From: Ohtaekwangia sp035628875
Lineage (GTDB): Bacteria; Bacteroidota; Bacteroidia; Cytophagales; Cyclobacteriaceae
Assembly (NCBI GenBank): GCA_035628875.1
Contig: DASPIZ010000070.1
Coordinates: 1-64,000, forward strand
DNA length: 64,000 nucleotides
Reading direction: 5' to 3'
Below, in pieces: positions 9,283-17,601 of this stretch; positions within the stretch are counted from its first letter, which is position 1, and each line of letters opens with the position of its first letter. Under the pieces are notes generated by a model. The model searched no databases, had not been told where the DNA came from, and saw only the letters and a program-made list of their open reading frames with translations. The translations under genes were made by a program, and so were the position numbers.

Positions 9283-10278
9283 ATGAAAACGCCACACGAT
9301 AAGAAAGCAGAAAAGGCTACTACATCGGTGGCTATGTCTTTTCTTGTCGTGGGGCTAATCATTGTACTCATTGGAGCATTTCTGCACGCGGCTCATATTT
9401 CATTCTTCTTAATGGCCCTAGGAATCGGCGCTTTCTGTTTTCTCTGGGCGTTTAAGTTATATGCCCGTGGTCGGCTCCAGTTTCAACCTTCAACGTCCGG
9501 GCCCTATGCTAAGCCGCGAAAAAACCGGATGAAGGATTTCATCAAACTGTTTCAGCATAAAGGAAAAAGCCAAAACGTCGACACTAAACGATTTAATCAA
9601 CGCGTTTTCTTACTGGTTTTCTTCTCGGGTTTGGTAATGTTTTTTATCATTTTGTTTTTTGCCATGGATTCAACAGAAAATGATGTTGAACTTCAAGTTA
9701 TAAGTGATGCCGGTGATCAATTTTATTGGCGTGAGGAATATGATTCCGCCTACCTGCACTATAAACGCGCTGTCAGGATTGACCCACGGTACGCGCGTGC
9801 CTACTGTGGCCTAGGCAATGTGATGTTTGCGAAGAAACAATATGACTCTGCGCTTTATTATTTTGATGAAGCTTTGCATATCCAACCCGACTTCGATCAG
9901 GCTGCCTATGGGAAAGGATGGGTATATTATGATCAAAAGGAATACGCGAAGACAATTCAGGAAGCACGTGCTATCCTTCGTCGGAATAAAAACTACCAGG
10001 ATGCTTACCTGCTTGCAGGTGATTGCTATTATCTTCAGCAACAATATGATTCAGCGATGGTGTTCTACGAACCAGCCTATAAACAAGGTGCGCGTTCAAA
10101 AGAGTTATGTCATATTATGGCTTACATCTACGATCAGCGTGGAGAAATTGATCAAGCTATCCCATTATACGAAGAGGCGTTAACGTACGATAGCACCTCA
10201 ACGGAAATTTATCAGCGCCTGGCAGAAATTTCACCTGAAGGCAAGAAGGGATTTTACAGAAGGAAAATGTTGAATTGA
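9283..10278 (+). CDS. TPR-repeat membrane protein
   Basis: The 331-residue protein has two adjacent N-terminal membrane helices (about 17-38 and 40-60), a basic cytoplasmic-type loop and a third helix (about 108-128). Four to five tetratricopeptide repeats follow to the C terminus, recognisable by recurring YDSAxxYYxxAxxxxP and AYYGKG-like patterns. TPR domains bind partner proteins; the partner is not known. The gene begins six bases after the stop of the bestrophin-like gene, so the two are probably translated from one mRNA. Confidence 0.8.
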   Translation: MKTPHDKKAEKATTSVAMSFLVVGLIIVLIGAFLHAAHISFFLMALGIGAFCFLWAFKLYARGRLQFQPSTSGPYAKPRKNRMKDFIKLFQHKGKSQNVDTKRFNQRVFLLVFFSGLVMFFIILFFAMDSTENDVELQVISDAGDQFYWREEYDSAYLHYKRAVRIDPRYARAYCGLGNVMFAKKQYDSALYYFDEALHIQPDFDQAAYGKGWVYYDQKEYAKTIQEARAILRRNKNYQDAYLLAGDCYYLQQQYDSAMVFYEPAYKQGARSKELCHIMAYIYDQRGEIDQAIPLYEEALTYDSTSTEIYQRLAEISPEGKKGFYRRKMLN

Positions 10279-10284
10279 TGATGG

Positions 10285-10593
10285 TTAGAAATCATCGAGT
10301 TTGAGGTCTTTGATGAAGTCGTCTTTGATCTTCCCGATCTGTTGTATGCTCTTTTCAATTTTAATTTGGTTGATCCGGTAAACAATCGCACCAACGATCA
10401 TCAGTAATACGCCTGTTGATATCAGGGGGATGTCCATAATTCTCCAGAATGAGGTATCGATAAATTGTCCCAGTGTGGATCCGGCGATAAGGAAATATAA
10501 TCCTGTACGGATATAGGTTAGAAGCGTCCGCTGGTTCGCCATCTTGGTTCTTTCAATGGCGAGATATTCCCGTAGTATGAGATCCTTGTTCAT
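10285..10593 (-). CDS. DUF202 family membrane protein
   Basis: This 102-residue protein contains the DUF202 hallmark ANQRTLLTYIRTGLYF near residue 20, followed by a hydrophobic segment, a short loop, and a second hydrophobic segment with a basic tail. The family (also represented by E. coli YidH/YidG) has no established function. It is convergent with the TPR gene, the two stops lying only six bases apart. Confidence 0.85.
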   Translation of the reverse strand: MNKDLILREYLAIERTKMANQRTLLTYIRTGLYFLIAGSTLGQFIDTSFWRIMDIPLISTGVLLMIVGAIVYRINQIKIEKSIQQIGKIKDDFIKDLKLDDF

Positions 10594-10668
10594 TCAACTA
10601 AATTAAAACATTACGTTTGTTGTTTTTTGATTTCCTTGTAAAGAAGTTTTTAGCTCCTTTTGGGCAAA

Positions 10669-11073
10669 TAGCTGTGAGCTATGAGCTTCGAGTTTCGAGT
10701 TTGTTGGGCAATATTTATCTAAAATTTTCTCTCATTCTTAAAGGACGGACAGGGTGGTTAGCCCCAACTTATATTTTACGTGAGGCAATGAGAAGATATA
10801 CAAGTTTGATAGCCTGAACATTGAAGCGATCGGATTAGCAATGTAAACGTGTTTGCGTAATGATCCGGGTTTAACCACCCAGTTTTTTTTGAACCCAGGC
10901 TACAAGCTTCAAGTTGTTTTCGGTAAACTAAAAAATTTTCGAACACCAACATCAGACATCAAACCTCAAACAAATTTCTCAAACGCGCTTCATTTTCAAA
11001 CGTTGAACTTTGAACCATGAACCATGAACTTTGAACCGTCAAACTTTGAACTTTGACCCTTGAATTTTGAACT
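10669..11073 (-). repeat. Composite intergenic repeat, locus 1 (inverted copy of 50993-51452)
   Basis: Read on the minus strand this block has GTTCAAAG/GTTCATGG units, then a TTTGAGGTTTGATG arm, then TTTTTTAGTTTACCGAAAA, then a core, then arm B of the AACAAACTCGAAACTCGAAG type. Almost the whole block, arms and core, is repeated in opposite orientation near 51 kb. The GTTCAAAG end overlaps the 3' end of the frameshifted MFS gene and supplies its last codons and stop. Confidence 0.85.
10751..10881 (-). repeat. TIR-bounded core element, copy 1
   Basis: A 131-bp block starting AGGGTGGTTA and ending TTAACCACCC, so bounded by near-perfect terminal inverted repeats of 9-10 bp. The interior matches the block at 51211-51348 in the opposite orientation with scattered substitutions. 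No reading frame is inside. It forms the core of composite repeat locus 1. Confidence 0.75.
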
Positions 11074-12369
11074 TTTCATACGATGTACGGATGCGATTCC
11101 TAAACTTGAAAACAAGTAATCCGAAAATCAGCAGGATCAGTGCGTTTAGCGAGAGCGTTAGCGGGATGCCAACATGTTCTGTAAGGAAACCTGTTTCAAA
11201 GTTTCCAAGTGGAGCCAGTCCAAGGAACATTAATACGTAAACACTCATCACGCGTCCGCGAAAATCATTCTGCATACAGTCTGAATCAATGTGTTCATGG
11301 TTGCTGACTGGCTTAGTAAACCTAGTCCGATGAAAAATAAAAGGATAAGGGCGATATAGAAATTTTGTGTCAGACCAAAGAGTATGAGTGATACGCTTAG
11401 CATGATGTTGCCACCAAGAATAAACACCACCGGAGAGAATTTTTTTGAGTAGATGCCTACGAGGAACGTGGCAAGTAGTGATCCCAGACCAGTGGCTGTA
11501 TACAAATAACCTAACTCTCTTGCTTCAACAAGAAAAATCGTTTTGGCGATGTACGGCATAACCGTACTATACGACCATCCAAAAATTGAAAGTACTCCCG
11601 TGAAGATAACCAGGACACGAATCAGTGGATGCGTGAAAGTATAACGAAGTCCATCTTTAATGGCTTGAAAAGGCTGGGTAGGTCGGGATTGCCGATCATC
11701 GCGATGGTGAATGAAGTACAATGCAATCAATACCGCTATGTAGCTGAATCCATTAAGGAGAAATGCCATTCCTGTTCCGACAGATGCAATCAGTAAGCCT
11801 GCAATCGCCGGTCCAATGGCGCGCGCTGCGTTGAACATTCCGGAGTTTAAAGCAATGGCCGAAGCGAGCTGATCTTTGTTTATAATGGTTGGGACAAACG
11901 CTTGCCGGGCAGGTGCGTCGATGGCATTCACTGTACCCATGAGGAATGCAAACATTCCGATTAAGGGAATATTAATATTCTCCGTGATGGTCAAAACCCC
12001 AAAAGTTAATGCAAGGACCATGTTGGCGGATTGTGTGAAATACAGAATTGTTTTTTTGTTATAGCGGTCCACTAACACGCCGCCGAATAATGAAAATAGC
12101 AGGGATGGAGTGGTAGTGAGGGCAGCGACTAATCCAAGAATGAATGCCGAAGAAGTAAATTGTAATACAAGCCATGCCTGTGCTACAATCTGGAGCCATG
12201 TACCAATCACGGAAGTGAACTGGCCAAAAAAGAAGATCCGGTAGTTTTTGTTTTGTAAAGCTGGAAATACAGCGACACGGCTTGTAACCGGAGCATTAGT
12301 CCCGGCGGTTAATTCTGGTGTTTCCGGAACGCCGTACGTTTTCTGCGTCTTCTTTTTTCTCTTTAACAA
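11039..12369 (-). pseudogene. MFS transporter interrupted by a -1 frameshift
   Basis: The first 373 codons encode an MFS exporter of the enterobactin-exporter/MFS_3 type: a polar N-terminal tail, then LQNKNYRIFFFGQFTSVIGTW and about ten membrane helices. After LIQTV the frame runs into a stop, while the adjacent frame continues with NDFRGRVMSVYVLMFLGLAP, a motif found in this family at exactly this place. One base is missing near 11276. Restoring it gives about 450 residues and 12 helices. The last ten codons and the stop at 11039 are written by the composite repeat. It may be a genuine pseudogene or a sequencing error; the lack of other damage favours a recent event or an error. Confidence 0.8.
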
Positions 12370-12431
12370 GATCTGTCTTGAATAATAGATTATTCGTTCG
12401 AAAATTAAATACCTGTAGAGAATATAGCAGA

Positions 12432-12638
12432 CTAAAGAAACTTCAGACGCAACGCATCATACGGTGTTTCCACTTCAAGGTAAACCGGAGCGTCGCCGAT
12501 GCTGTGGTAATTAAGTTCTACAATGCTCTGCCGGCTGTTCTGTGGGTTAGGATAAATCCTTCCGATGTTATCTGTATTGACAACCTGTGTTTTGGTTTCT
12601 TCCTCAGCGGAGATAGTAAGTTCAATAAATTGTGCCAT
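12432..12638 (-). CDS. Small conserved-looking hypothetical protein
   Basis: I chose the ATG at 12638, giving 68 residues starting MAQFIELTI; the frame is open upstream but that part looks like untranslated leader. The sequence has alternating hydrophobic residues suited to a small beta-sheet protein, with VVNTDNIGRIYP near the centre and a C-terminal LKFL. It resembles small proteins that begin with an imperative for an essential beta strand and a VNxDxIxxIYP motif, of unknown function. No membrane segment or signal peptide. Confidence 0.6.
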   Translation of the reverse strand: MAQFIELTISAEEETKTQVVNTDNIGRIYPNPQNSRQSIVELNYHSIGDAPVYLEVETPYDALRLKFL

Positions 12639-12821
12639 GGCATTTTTTGAAAACGTGTATACCGACGCAAATATAGTTGTACATATTCTCATTTGAGAAT
12701 CATCATTGGCGGATTGTTATGTTACTCCCGCTGCACCTTTGCTAGCATACTCGTGGCATTAAGATACTGCTTCTGCGCAGAATTTTGGAATTTCTGATAC
12801 TTTAATCAGAGATAAATTTTA

Positions 12822-13196
12822 TTAAAAAAACCAGGTCTTGTCTTTTTTGAGATTATCCAGGTATGGATTTGGAAATTCAGAAGTAAAAGAACAGACAGAG
12901 ACAATTTGAGAGAGATCTACATAAGTGGATGGTAACAAGTATCCGTTACGGTCGAAAGGTTTAAAAACGATGGTCGTCTTACCTTCCCCTTCAAGAATAA
13001 CATCTTCAACGGCAGTTACGAAAATATCAGGGCCGAACTGGGGGCTTAAGATACCAACCGAGTTTCCGTGTTGTTTGCTATTTAACAAGACCGTCAGGAT
13101 TTCGTTCTTCGTATTCACAAAATCCCATTCTCTGTAATCCATGAAGTGATTGGGGGTCTCAAATTTACATTTAAAATGTTGCGTTTCTCCGTCCAT
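12822..13196 (-). CDS. Hypothetical protein
   Basis: The ATG at 13196 (MDGETQHF) gives 124 residues; an upstream ATG at 13220 is possible. The protein is soluble and beta-rich, without signal peptide or membrane segment. It contains VGILSPQFGPDIFVTAVEDV near the middle and ends in a lysine-rich KKDKTWFF. I do not recognise the family. It is separated from the small gene downstream by 180 bases and could be in the same transcription unit. Confidence 0.6.
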   Translation of the reverse strand: MDGETQHFKCKFETPNHFMDYREWDFVNTKNEILTVLLNSKQHGNSVGILSPQFGPDIFVTAVEDVILEGEGKTTIVFKPFDRNGYLLPSTYVDLSQIVSVCSFTSEFPNPYLDNLKKDKTWFF

Positions 13197-13496
13197 ACTT
13201 CCCCGCTTCCGATGTTGCATTTGATCTGATTAATAAAAAAAGATGCCATTAAAAGCGAAAAATGTTTCGCTCTGTTAGATGTTCATTTTTGGATTTTTTT
13301 ATTGATTATCTTACAAGAAATAGACGTTTGGCAAATGAAAGTTTATTTTTCACTTTTGCGTTTGCCCCAAAGGTTCTACAACAAAACTCAATTGTATTGG
13401 CTTTTAGTCTACTAGGTTTTTATGAGGCCTTTTACGTTGTGTGGGTGTTTAAAAATAATTACATAACGCTTGGGCTATACTTCATTTGAAGGGGGC

Positions 13497-14132
13497 TTAT
13501 TCTCTTGTGAGGATATCTTTATTTTTTATCCACGAAATGATAATTGGTATAGAGGTAAGAAGGATGAGTCCGATTACAATCCATTCCAGGTGGTTGATGA
13601 TACCGGGGAAGATATTTCCTAGCCAATGACCAGCCATCACCATTGTAACGATCCAGAGGACGGCACCAAGTAGATTAAAAAACAGAAATCTCTTAATGTC
13701 AATCCGAACCATTCCTGCAAGTATGGGAACGAACGTTCTTACGATAGGTAGGAATCGTCCGACCACAAAGGCCATCATTCCATAACGTTTATAAAAATCT
13801 TCTGTGATGGCAATGTATTTCCGTTTATAAAAGAAATTTTCTTTTTTATTTTTCAGGTAGTTCTCTGCCCATTTGCCGAAATAATATCCTACAGTTGTGC
13901 CACTGAATGCAGCTATGATAAGAAGCGGGATTAAGATGTATACAGGTACGCCGATATACTCTGATTCTGCCAGCAGGCCTGCCATAAATAAGAGGGAATC
14001 ACCGGGGAGAAAAAAACCAAAGAACAAACCGGTTTCAGCGAATATAATAATGAGCAGAAGGGTCAGCCCGCCAAGACGAATAAGGTTTTCGGGATTAAAT
14101 AGATCAGCTATTACTGATAAAAATTCGGTCAT
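13497..14132 (-). CDS. DedA family membrane protein
   Basis: The 211-residue protein matches the DedA/SNARE-associated family: re-entrant N-terminal region with FAETGLFFGFFLPGDSLL, then FYKRYGMMAFVVGRFLPIVRTFVPILAG, the family's GRF-x-P-x-x-R motif, and several C-terminal helices. DedA proteins are envelope membrane transporters; members of the family recycle undecaprenyl phosphate or flip phospholipids, and others affect membrane potential. It is preceded upstream by a minus-strand hypothetical gene and lies near NhaD and TerC. Confidence 0.9.
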   Translation of the reverse strand: MTEFLSVIADLFNPENLIRLGGLTLLLIIIFAETGLFFGFFLPGDSLLFMAGLLAESEYIGVPVYILIPLLIIAAFSGTTVGYYFGKWAENYLKNKKENFFYKRKYIAITEDFYKRYGMMAFVVGRFLPIVRTFVPILAGMVRIDIKRFLFFNLLGAVLWIVTMVMAGHWLGNIFPGIINHLEWIVIGLILLTSIPIIISWIKNKDILTRE

Positions 14133-14194
14133 AAATAATGGTATTCTAAAAAATTTAAAAACAAGTTCATTACAGAAGAAGTAACCGAATAATG

Positions 14195-14536
14195 TCAGGG
14201 AGCATTTATGGTAATGGAGATTGCGGCGACATTTCTATCGGCAACCAAAGAAGTCATGGCGGTGATATTGATTATCTTTTTAGAATCCGTGAGGCATTCT
14301 GCAGATTTCCAATCGAACAATTGGGCCTGCTCTATGCTTTGAAGGATGCTACAGCTAGCGGATACGTTGGCTAACACCAGCGGTTCGGCGTGCGGTTTTG
14401 GAACCGTGATTGAATCATGAAATAAAGGTGTTTCAATCGCAAGACTTTTACAAAAGTAACTAAAGGCAAAAAGCACCACCATGACAGGGATAAAAACCCC
14501 GCTGAGTCGTCTGATCTTGTGGATGCTCATTTTCAT
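14195..14536 (-). CDS. Hypothetical small membrane-anchored or exported protein
   Basis: This 113-residue reading frame starts with a basic segment and one hydrophobic helix (about 12-30), which could be a signal peptide or an anchor. The rest is polar with two cysteines (SASCSI and SAEC). No family is recognised. It is transcribed divergently from the next small gene. A shorter reading frame on the opposite strand (14192-14374) is less convincing because it has no signal or domain features. Confidence 0.45.
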   Translation of the reverse strand: MKMSIHKIRRLSGVFIPVMVVLFAFSYFCKSLAIETPLFHDSITVPKPHAEPLVLANVSASCSILQSIEQAQLFDWKSAECLTDSKKIINITAMTSLVADRNVAAISITINAP

Positions 14537-14704
14537 ACAAGGTGTAAAGGTACTGTAAAAATACAGCGAAAAAAGCAGGGTTTCGCGAATTTAACATCCC
14601 TCTAATCTTGCCGATGGTGAAAAGGTACCAAAACCGGGCGTAAGGTAAAATCTTTATGATCTAACCAATTGACAATTAGCAGCGATTGATCATCTTTGTT
14701 AAGT

Positions 14705-15031
14705 ATGAAAGGATTGGCTGCTTTACAAAACTTCTTCGACGTTGCGGCTATCGTCCTATTAATTATCCTCCATGCCGGATCTTACCATTTCGGCGTTTCC
14801 GCATCCGGTTCTTTAAAGAAATCCATAACATACGAACAAGCATTGGCAGAAGCTGTTTCCCCAGCTTCCGCACCTGAAATTCCGCAGATAAAGAAACTTA
14901 CCCCCGAAGAGACACTTTTTTACTGTTCCTTTGATTTGTTAGCGGGAAAGAAATCCCTTTCACGCCGTTTGTTTTTCAGCCTTTCTGAACGAAATCCATT
15001 TTACCGGTTTGTTTCAATACATGCTCCATAG
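14705..15031 (+). CDS. Hypothetical protein with one membrane segment
   Basis: From the ATG at 14705 this encodes 108 residues: one hydrophobic helix near residues 14-30 (VAAIVLLIILHAGSYHF), then a polar tail with PEIPQIKKLTPEETLFY. No family is recognised. A TTG and a CATCTTTG box (14692-14699) lie just upstream with 19-base spacing, which would make the transcript nearly leaderless. Alternatively this stretch is the leader of nhaD. Moderate to low confidence. Confidence 0.4.
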   Translation: MKGLAALQNFFDVAAIVLLIILHAGSYHFGVSASGSLKKSITYEQALAEAVSPASAPEIPQIKKLTPEETLFYCSFDLLAGKKSLSRRLFFSLSERNPFYRFVSIHAP

Positions 15032-15126
15032 CTGATTTGGTGAATACCCATCGTTACGCGGTGGCGAGTTTGATCCGGTACTCCCGTGATCTCTTCTGCT
15101 TAATATTTAAGAATCACTTTTTTGTT

Positions 15127-16506
15127 ATGGAAATTTTAATCATTATCATTTTTATTGTCGGGTATCTTTTTATTGCACTCGAACACAGTGTCAATATTAA
15201 CAAAACCGCATCGGCTTTGTTAACGGGCGTTTTATGCTGGACTCTATTTATACTATCCGGGCCAACAGAGGCACTTTTATCGAGTGAGGTGTATGAGCGT
15301 GTTAAACAGATTATGGCTGTTGAAATGGGTATGGATAAGTTTAACGCACTCACCGAGGCCGCTGTGTTTCGGGAGTTTGTCTTGTATGAGTTAAACTACC
15401 ACCTGGGTTCGATTTCACAAATTCTGTTTTTCCTTCTTGGTGCTATGACCATCGTAGAACTTGTAGATGCGCATCAGGGCTTCCGGTTCATTACAGATCG
15501 GATCAGCACGAGAAATCCAAAAGTTTTACTCTGGATTATTTGCCTCGTTACTTTTTTTCTGAGTGCAATACTGGATAATCTGACGACTGCTATTGTTATG
15601 GTTTCGCTTATCCGAAAATTAATTCCAGACCGTCAGATGCGAATGTTTTTTGCCGGGATGATTATCATAGCAGCGAATGCGGGTGGTGCATGGACGCCAA
15701 TCGGGGATGTGACAACGACGATGCTTTGGATCGGCGGACAAATCTCTACGGTGAATATCATGAAGATGTTGATAGCGCCAAGTATGATGTGTCTGCTTGT
15801 ACCGTTGTTGTACTTGAATTTCACATTGAAGGGAACGCTGGGTGAATTAAAAGCTGGCCATGATCATAAAAACGAACATGAAAAAGGTGGAAGGGTGATG
15901 CTTATCCTTGGTGTGGCTGCCTTGGTTTCTGTTCCGGTGTTTAAGACGTTTACGCATTTACCACCCTACGTTGGGATGTTGCTTGGACTGGGTATTCTGT
16001 GGGTTGTGTCAGAACGTATTCATCCGGAACTTGATGACGCGACGAAAAAGCATTACACCGTAGCCGGGGCCTTATCGCGTATTGATGTGCCCAGCGTATT
16101 ATTTTTTCTCGGAATACTCCTTGCCGTGGGTGCACTTGAATCGATGCTTACGTTACAGAGTTTTGCCCAATTTCTCAGTTCCGCTTTCGGCGATAACAGG
16201 ATAATCATCTCTTTGATTGGTTTGCTTTCCGCCATCGTAGATAACGTACCACTGGTGGCGGCTAGTATGGGAATGTATAGTATGGATGTATATCCACAAG
16301 ATCATCTTATATGGGAATATCTGGCTTATTGTGCAGGCACAGGTGGAAGTATTCTTATCATTGGTTCTGCTGCTGGTGTGGCCGTGATGGGTATGGAGAA
16401 AATAGATTTTATTTGGTATCTGAAAAGGATCAGCTTAATTGCCTTGTTGGGGTATGCATCCGGGGCTGCACTTTACCTTGCCATGCAATCGTTCATTTCC
16501 CATTAA
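15127..16506 (+). CDS. nhaD: NhaD-type sodium/proton antiporter
   Basis: I placed the start at 15127 (MEILIIII), which gives 459 residues with the hydrophobic N terminus expected for the family; the frame is open 90 bases further upstream. About twelve membrane helices are evident. Diagnostic motifs are ILDNLTTAIVMVSLIRKL, AANAGGAWTPIGDVTTTMLW and VDNVPLVAASMGMY, the two D-N pairs being the conserved ion-coordinating sites of the ArsB/NhaD superfamily. The protein exchanges Na+ or Li+ for protons across the cytoplasmic membrane. A perfect stem-loop follows the stop. Lies next to TerC. Confidence 0.9.
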   Translation: MEILIIIIFIVGYLFIALEHSVNINKTASALLTGVLCWTLFILSGPTEALLSSEVYERVKQIMAVEMGMDKFNALTEAAVFREFVLYELNYHLGSISQILFFLLGAMTIVELVDAHQGFRFITDRISTRNPKVLLWIICLVTFFLSAILDNLTTAIVMVSLIRKLIPDRQMRMFFAGMIIIAANAGGAWTPIGDVTTTMLWIGGQISTVNIMKMLIAPSMMCLLVPLLYLNFTLKGTLGELKAGHDHKNEHEKGGRVMLILGVAALVSVPVFKTFTHLPPYVGMLLGLGILWVVSERIHPELDDATKKHYTVAGALSRIDVPSVLFFLGILLAVGALESMLTLQSFAQFLSSAFGDNRIIISLIGLLSAIVDNVPLVAASMGMYSMDVYPQDHLIWEYLAYCAGTGGSILIIGSAAGVAVMGMEKIDFIWYLKRISLIALLGYASGAALYLAMQSFISH

Positions 16507-16514
16507 TGCCATCA

Positions 16515-16548
16515 AATCACTTCCTGATTCACGCATTAGGAAGTGATT
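16515..16548 (+). terminator. Stem-loop after nhaD
   Basis: A perfect 11-bp inverted repeat (AATCACTTCCT / AGGAAGTGATT) with a 12-base loop begins nine bases after the nhaD stop, followed by AATTTTAAATT. The T content after the stem is modest, so termination is likely but not certain. Confidence 0.65.
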
Positions 16549-16674
16549 AATTTTAAATTAGAGCGAGATTAGAAATGCATGGTGCTTAATTTTATAAACG
16601 ATTACAAAAAGTAATTTGTTAGTACATCAAACTTCGGTAAGAAATATACTACCTTTAAGATTTACTCAAGTGTA

Positions 16675-17601
16675 ATGGACCAGGCATGGTATTTATGGGC
16701 CGGATTTAATTTGTTTGTGCTGATTATGTTAGCACTGGATCTCGGCGTCTTTCATCGTAAGGCACACGTTGTAACCGTGAAGGAGGCATTCCTGTGGACT
16801 GGCTTCTGGGTAAGTATGGCTTTCCTGTTTAATGTGTTTGTCTATTACCAGATGGGGTCAGAGAAGGCATTTGAGTTCTTCACCGGATACCTCATCGAAA
16901 AGTCACTCAGTGTTGATAATATCTTTGTCATTATCCTAATCTTCTCCTATTTCGGTGTGCCTGCTGCGTATCAGCACAAAGTATTATTCTGGGGTATTTT
17001 GGGTGCGCTGGTGATGCGTGTGATCTTTATATTTGCTGGTGTTGAACTCATCCACAAGTTTCATTGGCTGATTTACATCTTTGGTTCGTTCCTGGTGATC
17101 AGTGGAATTCGTATCGTTACACAGGGTGATGTTAAGATCGATCCACAGAAGAATCCGCTGATCCGTTTTGCCAAAAAACTGTTTTCCGTAACGGAAGATT
17201 TTGTTGGTGATAAATTTTTCATCCGGATAAACGGGAAATTATGGGCAACGCCACTGTTCCTTGTTGTTGTGCTAATTGAATCAACAGATTTGATTTTTGC
17301 GGTCGATTCTATTCCGGCTATTCTCGCTGTTTCCGATGATGCCTTTATTGTGTATACATCAAACGTGTTTGCCATTTTAGGATTGCGTTCGCTGTATTTC
17401 GCACTTGCCGGTATTGAAAAATATTTTGCTTACCTGAAATACGGTTTAGCACTTATTCTCGTGTTTGTCGGCGTGAAGATGTGTATCGTTGACTTCTATA
17501 AAATTCCGATTGAGGTTTCTCTGATTTTCATTTTTGTAACACTGGCCCTCACAACATTAGCTTCAATGGTGTTTCGCAAGAAAGAAGACGATCAAAGTTA
17601 A
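16675..17601 (+). CDS. TerC/Alx family membrane protein
   Basis: The 308-residue protein has about nine membrane helices and the TerC signatures: an acidic first helix with ALDLGVFHRK, SLSVDNIFVI near residue 78, and VLIESTDLIFAVDSIPAILA near 200. The family includes E. coli Alx and tellurite-resistance TerC, thought to act in metal (manganese) ion homeostasis. The 126 bases upstream were searched by eye for the yybP-ykoY manganese riboswitch that precedes some family members and nothing recognisable was found. Its stop overlaps that of the convergent ABC gene. Confidence 0.9.
   Translation: MDQAWYLWAGFNLFVLIMLALDLGVFHRKAHVVTVKEAFLWTGFWVSMAFLFNVFVYYQMGSEKAFEFFTGYLIEKSLSVDNIFVIILIFSYFGVPAAYQHKVLFWGILGALVMRVIFIFAGVELIHKFHWLIYIFGSFLVISGIRIVTQGDVKIDPQKNPLIRFAKKLFSVTEDFVGDKFFIRINGKLWATPLFLVVVLIESTDLIFAVDSIPAILAVSDDAFIVYTSNVFAILGLRSLYFALAGIEKYFAYLKYGLALILVFVGVKMCIVDFYKIPIEVSLIFIFVTLALTTLASMVFRKKEDDQS

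Noticed and set aside
10617..10817. 66-codon reading frame in composite repeat locus 1
   Set aside because: Encoded entirely by repeat arm B and the TIR element; the other copy of the repeat does not keep the frame.
10900..11075. Possible CRISPR array because of regular GTTCAAAG-like units
   Set aside because: The units are 7-12 bases, immediately adjacent without spacers, variable, and no cas genes are present.
13262..13489. 75-codon reading frame on the + strand
   Set aside because: Phe/Leu-rich composition typical of translated AT-rich spacer, no start context and no neighbouring logic.
16549..16674. Manganese (yybP-ykoY) riboswitch upstream of terC
   Set aside because: The conserved bulge and loop sequences of that riboswitch are not visible, and the leader is too short and AT-rich.
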